8,514 nucleotides of DNA, taken from assembly GCA_964413635.1 (NCBI GenBank), contig CAYPTH010000122.1, positions 1 through 8,514 on the forward strand. The letters are read 5' to 3'. A model generated the notes under the pieces. It saw nothing but the letters and a program-made list of their open reading frames with translations. It searched no databases and was not told the DNA's origin. Source of the DNA: CAYFQV01 sp964413635. GTDB lineage: Bacteria; Spirochaetota; Spirochaetia; DSM-27196; PWMO01. This document shows, in pieces, positions 1 through 6,680 of this stretch. Each line of letters begins with the position of its first letter. Positions within the stretch are counted from its first letter, which is position 1. The position numbers were made by a program, and so were the translations under genes.

Positions 1-1
1 C

Positions 2-940
2 GGTCCGGGGGGCATGAGCGCCGCCTACTACCTGCGCCTCCTCGGTTACGAGGTGACGGTCTTCGACTCCCGGGATCTTCCCGGCGGAATGCTCCGCTAC
101 GGGATCCCGGAGTATCGGCTCCCCTACGACCAGATCAACAAGGACATTGAATACATTCGCTCCCTCGGCGTGGAGATCAAGCAGGAGTTCCAGATCGGCC
201 GTGACCTCTCCTTCGAAGATATCTACACGGACTATGAGGCAGTTTTCATCTCCACCGGTCTTCCCGATCCCTACCAGATGGGCATTCCCGGAGAAAAACA
301 TCCCCGCGTTCTCTCCGGCGTCCAAGTTCTCGACGACGTCACCGCAGGTCGTGACCCGGGACTGGGGAAGAGGATTGCGGTCATCGGCGGGGGAAACGTC
401 GCCATGGACGCCGCTCGGACGGCGCGTCGAATGGGTATCGATGTTACCGTCCTCTACCGCCGGCGCGTGGAAGACATGCCCGCCGACGAAGAGGAGATCG
501 ATGAAGCCCTCGAGGAAGGGGTGCGTATTGTTCCTCAGGCCATTCCCATTTCCGTCGAGGACGAGCCGGGCAACAAGGAGCAGGCCGTTTTCATCTGGGG
601 CGAGGCGGAGATGATCGACCAGGGCGAGGGGAAGCGACCCAAACCGGTGCTGATCGAGGGCTCCGAGCGCCGCGAGGTCTACGACTCCATCATTTCGGCA
701 ATCGGTCAGGACGCCGACTACTCCTTCCTTCCGGAGGAGGCCTTGGCGCGAATTTCGGTCGAGCGCGGTCGCGTTGTGGTAGACAAATTTGGGGCAACCG
801 GCGATCCTAAGGTATTCGCCGGTGGGGACATTGTGAATACGAAGCGAGATGCAATTAGCGCCATTGCCAACGGGCATCAGGCGGCGAAGGGCATTGACGC
901 AATGCTCCTCGGTTTGAACACCACCCAGCGGAGAATCTAG
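2..940 (+). CDS. GltD-family NAD(P)/FAD oxidoreductase, 5'-truncated by the window edge
   Basis: This is the C-terminal 312 or so residues of a flavoprotein related to the small subunit of glutamate synthase and to NfnB. The frame is open to the first bases. The first visible residues, GPGG followed by MSAAYYLRLLGYEVTVFD, are the end of an N-terminal FAD-binding Rossmann motif, so the ATG at 14 is internal. Counting that Met as 1, visible motifs are GGMLRYGIPEYRLP (24-37), a second Rossmann motif GGGNVAMDAARTA (125-137) for NAD(P), and the FAD-closing FAGGDIV (268-274) followed by the helix AISAIANGHQAAKGID. The visible part has no cysteine; family members usually carry FeS-cluster cysteines N-terminal to this point. 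It is a paralogue of the gene at 1831 but clearly divergent. It lies 32 bp upstream of nfnA on the same strand, so they are probably co-transcribed. It could be a stand-alone GltD-like subunit or the tail of a larger fusion. The family call is firm; the electron partner is unknown. Confidence 0.9.
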   Translation, partial: GPGGMSAAYYLRLLGYEVTVFDSRDLPGGMLRYGIPEYRLPYDQINKDIEYIRSLGVEIKQEFQIGRDLSFEDIYTDYEAVFISTGLPDPYQMGIPGEKHPRVLSGVQVLDDVTAGRDPGLGKRIAVIGGGNVAMDAARTARRMGIDVTVLYRRRVEDMPADEEEIDEALEEGVRIVPQAIPISVEDEPGNKEQAVFIWGEAEMIDQGEGKRPKPVLIEGSERREVYDSIISAIGQDADYSFLPEEALARISVERGRVVVDKFGATGDPKVFAGGDIVNTKRDAISAIANGHQAAKGIDAMLLGLNTTQRRI

Positions 941-958
941 AGCGCGGACGAGTCTCAA

Positions 959-963
959 AAGGA
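959..963 (+). promoter_or_regulatory. Ribosome binding site of nfnA
   Basis: AAGGA lies 9 nt before the ATG at 973 and supports that start. The 32-bp gap after the preceding stop shows no terminator hairpin, so read-through within one operon is expected. Confidence 0.6.
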
Positions 964-972
964 AACAGCACA

Positions 973-1818
973 ATGAACGAGATCCTCGAAAAGACCCAAC
1001 TCTCTGAAAACGTCTTCAAGGTGCGCGTGCGGGCGGAGAACATCGCCAGGGAGCGGCACCCCGGTCAGTTTATCATCCTGCAGCTTGATGACAATTTCGG
1101 GGAACGCATCCCTCTGACGATTGCGGACGCCGACGCGGATGAAGGTTCAATCACCCTCATCTTCCAGGCCGTCGGCAAGACGACGAAGGTACTGTCCGGC
1201 TACAAGGCGGGCGACGAAATTGCCAACGTTCTCGGGCCCCTTGGCCAACCGACCCACATTGAGAACTTCGGCCGAGTGGTCTGCGTTGGCGGTGGTATCG
1301 GCGTTGCTCCCATGCACCCAATTGCCCAGGCCCTGAAAGAGGCGGGCAATCATGTAACCATTATCATTGGTGCCCGGACGAAGGAGCTCGTGATTCTCGA
1401 GGATGAGATGCGAGCCATTGCGGACGAGCTCATTCTTGTCACCGACGACGGCTCCTACGGCCGCAAGGCCCTTGTTACCGAGCCGCTCAAGGAGGAGTGC
1501 GAGAAGTCGCCGGCGCCGGATTTGGCGGTTGCCATTGGTCCGCCGATCATGATGAAGTTCGCCGCCGAGACCACACGCCCCTACGCGGTGCCGACAGTCG
1601 TCTCCCTGAATACCATTATGGTCGATGGAACCGGCATGTGCGGCGGCTGTCGCGTTACGGTCGGCGGGGAGACAAAGTTCGTGTGTGTAAACGGTCCTGA
1701 GTTCGACGGCCACGCGGTGGACTTCGACAACATGCTGCGCCGTCTCGGCGCCTACAAGGATCAGGAGAGCCAAGCCAGCAAGGCGTGCCGCCTCGACGCG
1801 GTCGTCGAGAACGCGTAG
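973..1818 (+). CDS. nfnA: NfnA: FAD/[2Fe-2S] subunit of NADH-dependent reduced ferredoxin:NADP+ oxidoreductase
   Basis: A 281-aa cytoplasmic ferredoxin-NADP reductase-like subunit of the NfnA/PyrK/SudB type. In NfnAB it binds NAD(H), one FAD and a [2Fe-2S] cluster and passes single electrons to or from NfnB. An N-terminal FAD-binding barrel carries RIPLTIAD (45-52). It is followed by the nucleotide-binding fold with GGGIGVAP (106-113) and TDDGSYGRK (157-165). The C-terminal cluster module reads VDGTGMCGGC…FVC, with Cys223, Cys226 and Cys238. Asp218 precedes them; an Asp ligand for the [2Fe-2S] cluster is reported for Nfn structures, so D218 is a plausible fourth ligand. Length is normal for the family. 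The ATG is supported by a Shine-Dalgarno 9 nt upstream, and the stop overlaps the ribosome binding site of nfnB. PyrK is the alternative, but the partner downstream is NfnB and no pyrD is seen. SudB-type sulfide dehydrogenase naming refers to the same family. Confidence 0.9.
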   Translation: MNEILEKTQLSENVFKVRVRAENIARERHPGQFIILQLDDNFGERIPLTIADADADEGSITLIFQAVGKTTKVLSGYKAGDEIANVLGPLGQPTHIENFGRVVCVGGGIGVAPMHPIAQALKEAGNHVTIIIGARTKELVILEDEMRAIADELILVTDDGSYGRKALVTEPLKEECEKSPAPDLAVAIGPPIMMKFAAETTRPYAVPTVVSLNTIMVDGTGMCGGCRVTVGGETKFVCVNGPEFDGHAVDFDNMLRRLGAYKDQESQASKACRLDAVVENA

Positions 1819-1823
1819 AGGAG
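1818..1823 (+). promoter_or_regulatory. Ribosome binding site of nfnB, overlapping the nfnA stop codon
   Basis: GAGGAG begins at the last base of the nfnA TAG and lies 7 nt before a GTG at 1831. It selects GTG as the nfnB start over the later in-frame ATGs at 1942 and 1978, which would shorten the N-terminal region. The overlap suggests translational coupling and matched subunit amounts. Confidence 0.7.
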
Positions 1824-1830
1824 TTTCAGC

Positions 1831-3321
1831 GTGAGTTTCCAAGCACCCAGTGAATTGCAGGCCGAGGCAAAGCGCGTCTTAGACGAGCTCGATCCTGCTA
1901 CCTTGAAGAACAAGGATCGCCTCAAAATCCCCCAGCAGGAAATGCCGAGCCAGGATCCCGCCGAACGGCGCGGCAACATGGAAGAGGTCACCTACGGGTA
2001 TTTCGAGGAGCAGGCCCTCGTTGAAGCGGAGCGCTGCCTCCAGTGCAAGACTGCCCCCTGCATCAAGGGATGCCCGGTTGCCATTGATATCCCGCGCTTC
2101 GTTAAAGCCATTGCCGAGCGCGACTACGCCAAGTCCCTTTCGGTCATCAAGGAGGCGAGCCTCCTTCCTGCCATCTGCGGTCGGGTGTGTCCCCAAGAGA
2201 ACCAGTGCCAGGAGCACTGCACCGTCGGGAAGTCGCTGAAGGACATTTTTCAGTCCGTGTCGATCGGCCGCTTGGAGCGCTTCGTCGCCGACTGGGGCGC
2301 GGAACACGGAAACGGGGATTCGCCGGCGGTCAAAGCCGCGACGGGAAAAAAGGTTGCCGTCATTGGCAGCGGTCCCGCCTCCATTACTGCCGCCGCGGAC
2401 ATCCGTCGGGAAGGCCACGAGGTGACCCTCTTCGAGGCCTTCCACAAGCCGGGTGGCGTCATGATCTACGGAATCCCCGAGTTTCGTCTTCCCAAGCGCA
2501 TTGTAGATGACGAGATCAAGACGCTCGAGCGGATGGGTGTCGAGATTCAAACGAATTTTCTGGTCGGGCGAACCCGCAAGCTCAAGGACCTCGTCGAGGA
2601 GGACGGCTACGACGCAGTCTTCATCGGCACCGGAGCAGGCTTGCCGAAATTCATGTCCATTCCAGGGGAGAATCTCGTCGGCGTCTTCGCGGCAAACGAG
2701 TATCTCACGCGTAGCAATCTCATGAAGGCATACGACCGTGAAAAGGCGGACACGCCGATCTTCCAGCCGCGAAAGGTTGCGGTACTCGGCGGCGGAAACG
2801 TTGCCATGGACGCGGCGCGCACGGCCATTCGTCTGGGCGCGGAAGAGGTGAACGTCCTCTACCGGCGGACCCGGACGGAGATGCCCGCCCGCGCCGAGGA
2901 GGTGGATCACGCCGAAGAGGAGGGGGTGACCTTCCACTTCCTCAAGAGCCCAAAGCGCATTCTCGGCAATGATGAGGAGCGCGTCATCGGCATTGAGTGC
3001 CTGGATTACGAGCTCGGCGAGCCGGATGATTCCGGTCGTCGCCGTCCCGTCGCCATTCCCGACAGCGAGAACGTCATTGATGTCGATACCGTCATCGTTT
3101 CAATTGGCAACGAGTCCAACCCGCTTCTGGTCTCGACAACCCCTGATCTGGAGACCAGCGACCGCGGAAATATTGTCACCAATGACTTCGGTGAGACCTC
3201 CATTCCCAACGTGTTCGCCGGGGGCGACATTGTCCTCGGTGCAGCCACGGTGATTTTGGCCATGGGGCAGGGGAGACAGGCCGCGGAGGCCATCAACAAG
3301 CGTCTTGCCGGGGAGGCGTGA
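1831..3321 (+). CDS. nfnB: NfnB: FeS/FAD/NADP subunit of NADH-dependent reduced ferredoxin:NADP+ oxidoreductase
   Basis: A 496-aa GltD-family protein, the large subunit of the bifurcating transhydrogenase. In characterised NfnAB it holds the bifurcating FAD, two [4Fe-4S] clusters and the NADP(H) site, and it interacts with ferredoxin. An N-terminal FeS domain carries CLQCKTAPCIKGCP (Cys69, 72, 77, 81) and CGRVCPQENQCQEHC (Cys116, 120, 126, 130). Next come the FAD Rossmann motif GSGPAS (179-184), GVMIYGIPEFRLPK (209-222), the NADP Rossmann motif GGGNVAMDAARTA (320-332) and the FAD-closing FAGGDIV (462-468). About 68 residues precede the first cysteine, a rather long N-terminus for the family; the GTG start is backed by its ribosome binding site. 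It follows nfnA by 12 bp. The glutamate synthase small subunit is the usual mis-annotation, but the adjoining nfnA and the absence of a large glutamate synthase subunit in the window favour NfnB. Confidence 0.9.
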   Translation: MSFQAPSELQAEAKRVLDELDPATLKNKDRLKIPQQEMPSQDPAERRGNMEEVTYGYFEEQALVEAERCLQCKTAPCIKGCPVAIDIPRFVKAIAERDYAKSLSVIKEASLLPAICGRVCPQENQCQEHCTVGKSLKDIFQSVSIGRLERFVADWGAEHGNGDSPAVKAATGKKVAVIGSGPASITAAADIRREGHEVTLFEAFHKPGGVMIYGIPEFRLPKRIVDDEIKTLERMGVEIQTNFLVGRTRKLKDLVEEDGYDAVFIGTGAGLPKFMSIPGENLVGVFAANEYLTRSNLMKAYDREKADTPIFQPRKVAVLGGGNVAMDAARTAIRLGAEEVNVLYRRTRTEMPARAEEVDHAEEEGVTFHFLKSPKRILGNDEERVIGIECLDYELGEPDDSGRRRPVAIPDSENVIDVDTVIVSIGNESNPLLVSTTPDLETSDRGNIVTNDFGETSIPNVFAGGDIVLGAATVILAMGQGRQAAEAINKRLAGEA

Positions 3322-3324
3322 AGC

Positions 3325-3351
3325 CGGGGCAATTGCAAATTGGCCCCGTTT
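3325..3351 (+). terminator. Probable rho-independent terminator of the nfn operon
   Basis: CGGGGCAATT (3325-3334) pairs with AATT-G-GCCCCG (3338-3348). This gives a 10-bp stem with one bulged G and a GCA loop, 3 bp after the nfnB stop. Only three Ts follow, so termination may be partial or rho-assisted. Confidence 0.55.
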
Positions 3352-3361
3352 GCGAGACAAT
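3333..3361 (+). promoter_or_regulatory. Candidate sigma70-type promoter for the gene at 3394
   Basis: TTGCAA (3333-3338) and GACAAT (3356-3361) are separated by 17 bp, each matching 4 of 6 consensus bases. The -35 box would lie inside the terminator hairpin. The predicted start of transcription falls near 3368. This is a weak match and is supported mainly by position. Confidence 0.3.
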
Positions 3362-3362
3362 A

Positions 3363-3378
3363 TGAGTCAGATAACTCA
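3363..3378. repeat. Inverted repeat, possible operator or leader hairpin
   Basis: TGAGT (3363-3367) and ACTCA (3374-3378) form a perfect 5-bp inverted repeat around a 6-bp spacer. It sits between the candidate -10 box and the Shine-Dalgarno at 3382, where an operator or a small 5'-UTR hairpin would act. A 5-bp arm can occur by chance. Confidence 0.3.
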
Positions 3379-3381
3379 GCC

Positions 3382-3386
3382 GGAGG
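3382..3386 (+). promoter_or_regulatory. Ribosome binding site of the barrel gene at 3394
   Basis: GGAGG lies 7 nt before the ATG at 3394. It fixes the start there, so that the protein begins directly with a signal peptide. The frame also extends upstream to a TTG at 3340, but that codon lies in the terminator hairpin. Confidence 0.75.
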
Positions 3387-3393
3387 TCGGCCC

Positions 3394-4428
3394 ATGAAAC
3401 GTATTGTCCTGGTGGTCGCGGTTCTCCTTATCGCGGCCGGCATTGGGTTTTCCCAGAATCTTACCGTACTGGAAGACGACTTCAACGCCTTCTTCGAGTC
3501 AATTGGGCGTGAGGTTCTTCCCCACGCACAGCAAGCAGCCATAAACGGAATCTCCACCGGGGACGCTTCAATTCCCGCGTATCGGAGTTTCACCATCGGA
3601 ACATCCGCGGGCGCCGTCTTCTCGGACGGATGGGCGGATGCAATTGATCCCGACGACTACGAGACCCTTCCGATCAACGACTTCATCCAGGAGGCCCTGG
3701 CCCTCGTCTCAGCGGGATCGGTTGACGTGGCCAACATATACAACAACTTCATCCCATATCCTCTGAGCAGACTGACCATGGGCGGGACCATTGCCGGGTG
3801 GCAGATCCTTGCGACGGGCGCATGGTTTCCGAACGCGCTGACCGAGACCGTGGTTGGATTCATCCCCTCCGGCGACGGTGGACTGGATCTGTCTCAGACG
3901 GAGCTGTCGGTGCTCAACATCGGCGGTCAGGTCCGAAAGACGCTCATTGAGGATGCACCTGGCTTTCCTGCAATCACCGCCGGACTGGGCTACACCTACG
4001 AAGGTTTCAAGCTTAGCGTGCCCTTCCCGTCATTCGACGACCTCATTGAGGGTGCTACCATTGGCGCGGATAGTTTTACGACGGCAACGAGCATCCATAC
4101 CGCGGGATTGGAGCTATCCATCTCGAAGAAGCTCGCGTTCTTCGTTCCCTTCGTCTCGGTCACGCCGTACTACCAGCGAAGCTCGTTCTCCGGTGCAATC
4201 AACGGGTTTACGGCGGAGATCGGGGAACCCGGTGATGCAGTTTACATCTCGTACACCGAACAGGGGGGAGATGATCCCGGTGCGGTGGTGAACGTGTATG
4301 ACTTCGCACTGGCCACGCGCGCCGGATTCGATCTGGTCTTCGGTGGATTCGGGTTCTTTGTCCACGGCCAGTACAGCCTAGCAACGAATGCCTTTGGCGC
4401 AACAACGGGCTTGCGCTTCAGCTTCTAA
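3394..4428 (+). CDS. Probable outer-membrane beta-barrel protein, family not recognised
   Basis: A 344-aa exported protein. It starts MKRIVLVVAVLLIAAGIGFS|QN, a clear Sec signal peptide with a likely signal peptidase I site after residue 20 and no lipobox cysteine. The mature protein opens with a polar helical stretch (LEDDFNAFFESIGREVLPHAQQAA). The rest is mostly alternating hydrophobic/polar strands rich in Gly and aromatics, for example AITAGLGYTYEGFKLSVPF and FALATRAGFDLVFGGFGFFVHGQYSL. It ends GLRFSF, the C-terminal aromatic signature recognised by the BAM complex. No cysteine is present. It stands alone between two terminators with its own ribosome binding site, so it is probably a monocistronic gene. 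The function is not known; a porin-like or structural outer-membrane role is only an inference. Confidence 0.8.
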   Translation: MKRIVLVVAVLLIAAGIGFSQNLTVLEDDFNAFFESIGREVLPHAQQAAINGISTGDASIPAYRSFTIGTSAGAVFSDGWADAIDPDDYETLPINDFIQEALALVSAGSVDVANIYNNFIPYPLSRLTMGGTIAGWQILATGAWFPNALTETVVGFIPSGDGGLDLSQTELSVLNIGGQVRKTLIEDAPGFPAITAGLGYTYEGFKLSVPFPSFDDLIEGATIGADSFTTATSIHTAGLELSISKKLAFFVPFVSVTPYYQRSSFSGAINGFTAEIGEPGDAVYISYTEQGGDDPGAVVNVYDFALATRAGFDLVFGGFGFFVHGQYSLATNAFGATTGLRFSF

Positions 4429-4491
4429 GGCGAGCTCCTGGCCTATCGAGCCGGCCGGGCGCCTCGCGTAGCTAGATAGATTGACACATAG

Positions 4492-4531
4492 AAAAGGCGG
4501 GCACCCCAATTGGGACGCCCGCCTTATTTTT
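4492..4531. terminator. Strong bidirectional rho-independent terminator between convergent genes
   Basis: AAGGCGGGC (4494-4502) pairs perfectly with GCCCGCCTT (4517-4525), enclosing a smaller CCC-AATT-GGG hairpin (4505-4514). On the + strand it is followed by ATTTTT; on the - strand the stem is followed by a short U run (TTTTC). It therefore serves the gene ending at 4428 and the operon ending at 4596. Confidence 0.85.
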
Positions 4532-4548
4532 GTGATGAACTGTAATCT

Positions 4549-4588
4549 CCGGCAACAGCCGGGCGCCGAGGCACCGGCACGGCCGGTG
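4549..4588 (-). repeat. Two GC-rich hairpins in the 3' untranslated region of the minus-strand operon
   Basis: CACCGGC (4572-4578) pairs with GCCGGTG (4582-4588) around a 3-nt loop, starting 7 nt beyond the stop codon of the FecR gene. CCGGC (4549-4553) pairs with GCCGG (4558-4562) around AACA. Neither has a U tract, so they are not terminators themselves. They precede the terminator at 4492-4531 on the same transcript. Confidence 0.45.
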
Positions 4589-4595
4589 GGTCAGC

Positions 4596-6656
4596 TTAGG
4601 GAAGGTCCGAAAGGTCCAGTGTGCTCAGTCCGTCCGAGCCTGCAAGCACCACCTGGTCATCGTCGCCGTTGGAGTCCGTGTCGCGGAAGGTTACCATGGA
4701 CGAATTACCCGGAAGCTCGTCGTAGGCCACGAAGGGATAGATAACAAAGTCGGCTCCCTCCTTATACAGGACCAGACTGAACTTGGTCAGGAACGCTACG
4801 TAGGGATTGCCGCTGCTCGTACTCTGTACTGCGACATCAATGACGTTCTTGGGCACGTCGGAAATCAGGTTGTTGGCAACGCTTTGCGAATCGAAATCAG
4901 CCCCGTCGCCCGCCGGTACCGCATAGGCACCCGACGTTGTCGCAACGTAGAGGACGCCGTTCTCCTGGTCAAAGGCAATTGACCTTGCCAGGTTGTTCCC
5001 GATCGCCTGGTCGAAGAAATCGAATACCTCGGTGGCATTCACAAAGTCGCCGCTTAGCTCGTCACTACCCAAGTCTTCCACGGTTGCCATGAAGCCGCCC
5101 ACCTTCGTGGCCAGGAACGCACGGCCGTCGGTTGTGGACGTGTCCACGGCGAGGTCGAGAATCGGCTTGCCCGCGACAATGTCGTTCGTCGGGAAGAAGG
5201 TCCAACTTTCAGCGTTGTTCGGATCCACGACGAAGCCAATGCCGGTCTGGGTTTGGAAAGCCAGGGGCTGTTCCCCTGCCGTGGCGGAGGGGAAGGCCGT
5301 CGACATTTCGGCTCCACCCCACTCGACGGCCTTGTACTGGCCGTTCGAAATATCCGTGAAGGTGCCGCCGGAAAGCGAGAAGATACCCTTCTCGGCATTT
5401 GCCAACACGAGAGAGCTCGTGCCGCCGCCGGTGACGGAGTTAATATTGCCCGTCACCGAGGTCTCGTCAATCAATTCAGGACCGTCGCCGACAGCTACCT
5501 CGTAGACGCCGCCGTCGGTGGAGGCGTACACGACACCTTCGCTGGATGTCAGACCGGTGAGCTCCGTGCCGGCAAGCTGCGTGCCGAACACGCCGTCAGA
5601 CAGGTCAATGCTGACATCGGTCGTGTCGTCTGCAGCAACCTCGAAGGGATCCGACTCTGCGAAGTATGCAAGGTCAAACGTGCCACCATCCGTGCTGCCG
5701 AATGCCGCGTAGATGCGGTAACCCGAGCCGGTCGGAACCGGTGAGATGGAGACCGTGCTGTCGGAGCTGGTGATTGCCTGCTCGATATACGGCGCGTCTT
5801 CTCCGATCTCGAGGAGCTCAGTGCTAGAGCCTAGGGTGATCGCCAAATATACGCGTCCGGTATCAGCTTCCGCCGAACCCACCTGCTGCGGGCCCATCTG
5901 GGCAAGTTGATCCGCACTCGGCAGCGTGAAAGTCAGATTCCCCTGCTGAGGCGTACCGCCGAGGTANNNNNNNNNNNNNNNNNNNNNNNNNNNNNNNNNN
6001 NNNNNNNNNNNNNNNNNNNNNNNNNNNNNNNNNNNNNNNNNNNNNNNNNNNNNNNNNNNNNNNNNNTCATCGAAGGCCGAGGTCGAGAAAACGACCGTTG
6101 TGGTGTTCTCGAGCTCTTCCTGTTCACCGGAGGGCGTTGAACTGCCGTCCGTGGTCGAGCTATTGCCTGCCACGATCCGTCGCGTCTGCCCGAGGCTGTT
6201 GGTTATCGTCACCACGCCTTCATTGACTTCAATGGTGTTCCCGTTGAAGGTGAAGATTGTGCCGCGAACGGATGCTGTCGAGAGCGGACTCTTGACCTGG
6301 AAGTCGGAATTGAGCCCCTCCGCGGTCTGGACGTTCGCCGAGACGCGGCCGACATTGAGGTTCATGCTCGACTTCACAAGCCCTTCGCTCTGGATAAGCT
6401 CATCCAGTGCCATGCGGGTCAGCGCATCAACCGTCAGGACGGAGTCGCCAATTGCGAGAACCGCCTCCGAGTTGAAGCCGGTCGAAATGGTAGCGCCGGT
6501 CGGGACTTGCATACCCGCCCGTGCGTTTTGCCAGGAGCTGCCGGGCAGTCGAATCTCGACCTTACCCGTCGTATCTTCAACGACGGCTGTGATCTGGGCC
6601 ACAGCCGGCAGCGTCGCAAGCGCAATAAGTAGCAGCACTAATGCAAATCGTTTCAT
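4596..6656 (-). CDS. Exported FecR-domain protein with C-terminal beta-propeller-like repeats (contains assembly gap)
   Basis: 686 codons if the 100-N gap is taken at face value. The N-terminus MKRFALVLLLIALATLPAVA|Q is a Sec signal peptide. A FecR-type domain follows (about 25-165): VPTGATISTGFNSEAVLAIGD, then FQVKSPLSTASVRGTIFTF and VNEGVVTI. Then come a Ser/Thr/Glu-rich linker and the gap (residues 197-230). Residues 265-352 look like a beta-sandwich. Residues 374-686 hold seven similar motifs about 50 residues apart, for example GVVYASTDGGVYEV (374), GVLYVATTSGAYAV (567) and QVVLAGSDGLSTLDL (668), as expected of a seven-bladed propeller. The last unit contains DTDSNGDDD (659-667), resembling a calcium-binding FG-GAP/VCBS-type loop. 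Unlike the FecR anti-sigma factor, no transmembrane helix beyond the signal is seen, so a periplasmic or surface scaffold is likelier. It is the last gene of a three-gene operon. Frame continuity across the gap is not proven. Confidence 0.8.
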   Translation of the reverse strand: MKRFALVLLLIALATLPAVAQITAVVEDTTGKVEIRLPGSSWQNARAGMQVPTGATISTGFNSEAVLAIGDSVLTVDALTRMALDELIQSEGLVKSSMNLNVGRVSANVQTAEGLNSDFQVKSPLSTASVRGTIFTFNGNTIEVNEGVVTITNSLGQTRRIVAGNSSTTDGSSTPSGEQEELENTTTVVFSTSAFDXXXXXXXXXXXXXXXXXXXXXXXXXXXXXXXXXXYLGGTPQQGNLTFTLPSADQLAQMGPQQVGSAEADTGRVYLAITLGSSTELLEIGEDAPYIEQAITSSDSTVSISPVPTGSGYRIYAAFGSTDGGTFDLAYFAESDPFEVAADDTTDVSIDLSDGVFGTQLAGTELTGLTSSEGVVYASTDGGVYEVAVGDGPELIDETSVTGNINSVTGGGTSSLVLANAEKGIFSLSGGTFTDISNGQYKAVEWGGAEMSTAFPSATAGEQPLAFQTQTGIGFVVDPNNAESWTFFPTNDIVAGKPILDLAVDTSTTDGRAFLATKVGGFMATVEDLGSDELSGDFVNATEVFDFFDQAIGNNLARSIAFDQENGVLYVATTSGAYAVPAGDGADFDSQSVANNLISDVPKNVIDVAVQSTSSGNPYVAFLTKFSLVLYKEGADFVIYPFVAYDELPGNSSMVTFRDTDSNGDDDQVVLAGSDGLSTLDLSDLP
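5967..6066. other. Assembly gap (100 Ns)
   Basis: Exactly 100 Ns, the conventional placeholder for a scaffold gap of unknown length. It interrupts the FecR gene in the linker after the FecR domain. The frames on both sides agree if the gap is 100 bases, but that agreement has a one in three chance of being accidental. Repetitive or low-complexity linker sequence is a likely cause of the break. Confidence 0.97.
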
Positions 6657-6663
6657 TGTGCCT

Positions 6664-6669
6664 CTCCTT
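6664..6669 (-). promoter_or_regulatory. Ribosome binding site of the FecR-domain gene
   Basis: AAGGAG on the minus strand lies 7 nt before the ATG at 6656, inside the 24-bp gap after the barrel gene stop. No terminator is seen in this gap, in line with an operon. Confidence 0.7.
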
Positions 6670-6680
6670 GATGTGGCGCC

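Noticed and set aside
1147..1842. 231-codon open frame on the minus strand opposite nfnA
   Set aside because: It lies antisense to a clear nfnA gene and has no convincing domain; it is a codon-bias artefact.
1879..2937. 352-codon open frame on the minus strand opposite nfnB
   Set aside because: It is a shadow of the high-GC nfnB reading frame: the + strand protein has all family motifs, while the antisense protein shows no recognisable domain.
3340..3393. Upstream TTG start extending the 3394 gene by 18 codons
   Set aside because: It would start inside the terminator hairpin, lacks a Shine-Dalgarno and would bury the signal peptide.
4481..4486. Perfect TTGACA -35 box
   Set aside because: No -10 element follows at suitable spacing (the position holds CCCCAA in the terminator stem), and no gene lies downstream on that strand.
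4596..6656. FecR anti-sigma regulator of a TonB iron-uptake system
   Set aside because: There is no FecI-type sigma factor or TonB receptor nearby, no internal transmembrane helix, and the FecR domain follows a cleavable signal peptide with a long extracytoplasmic region behind it.
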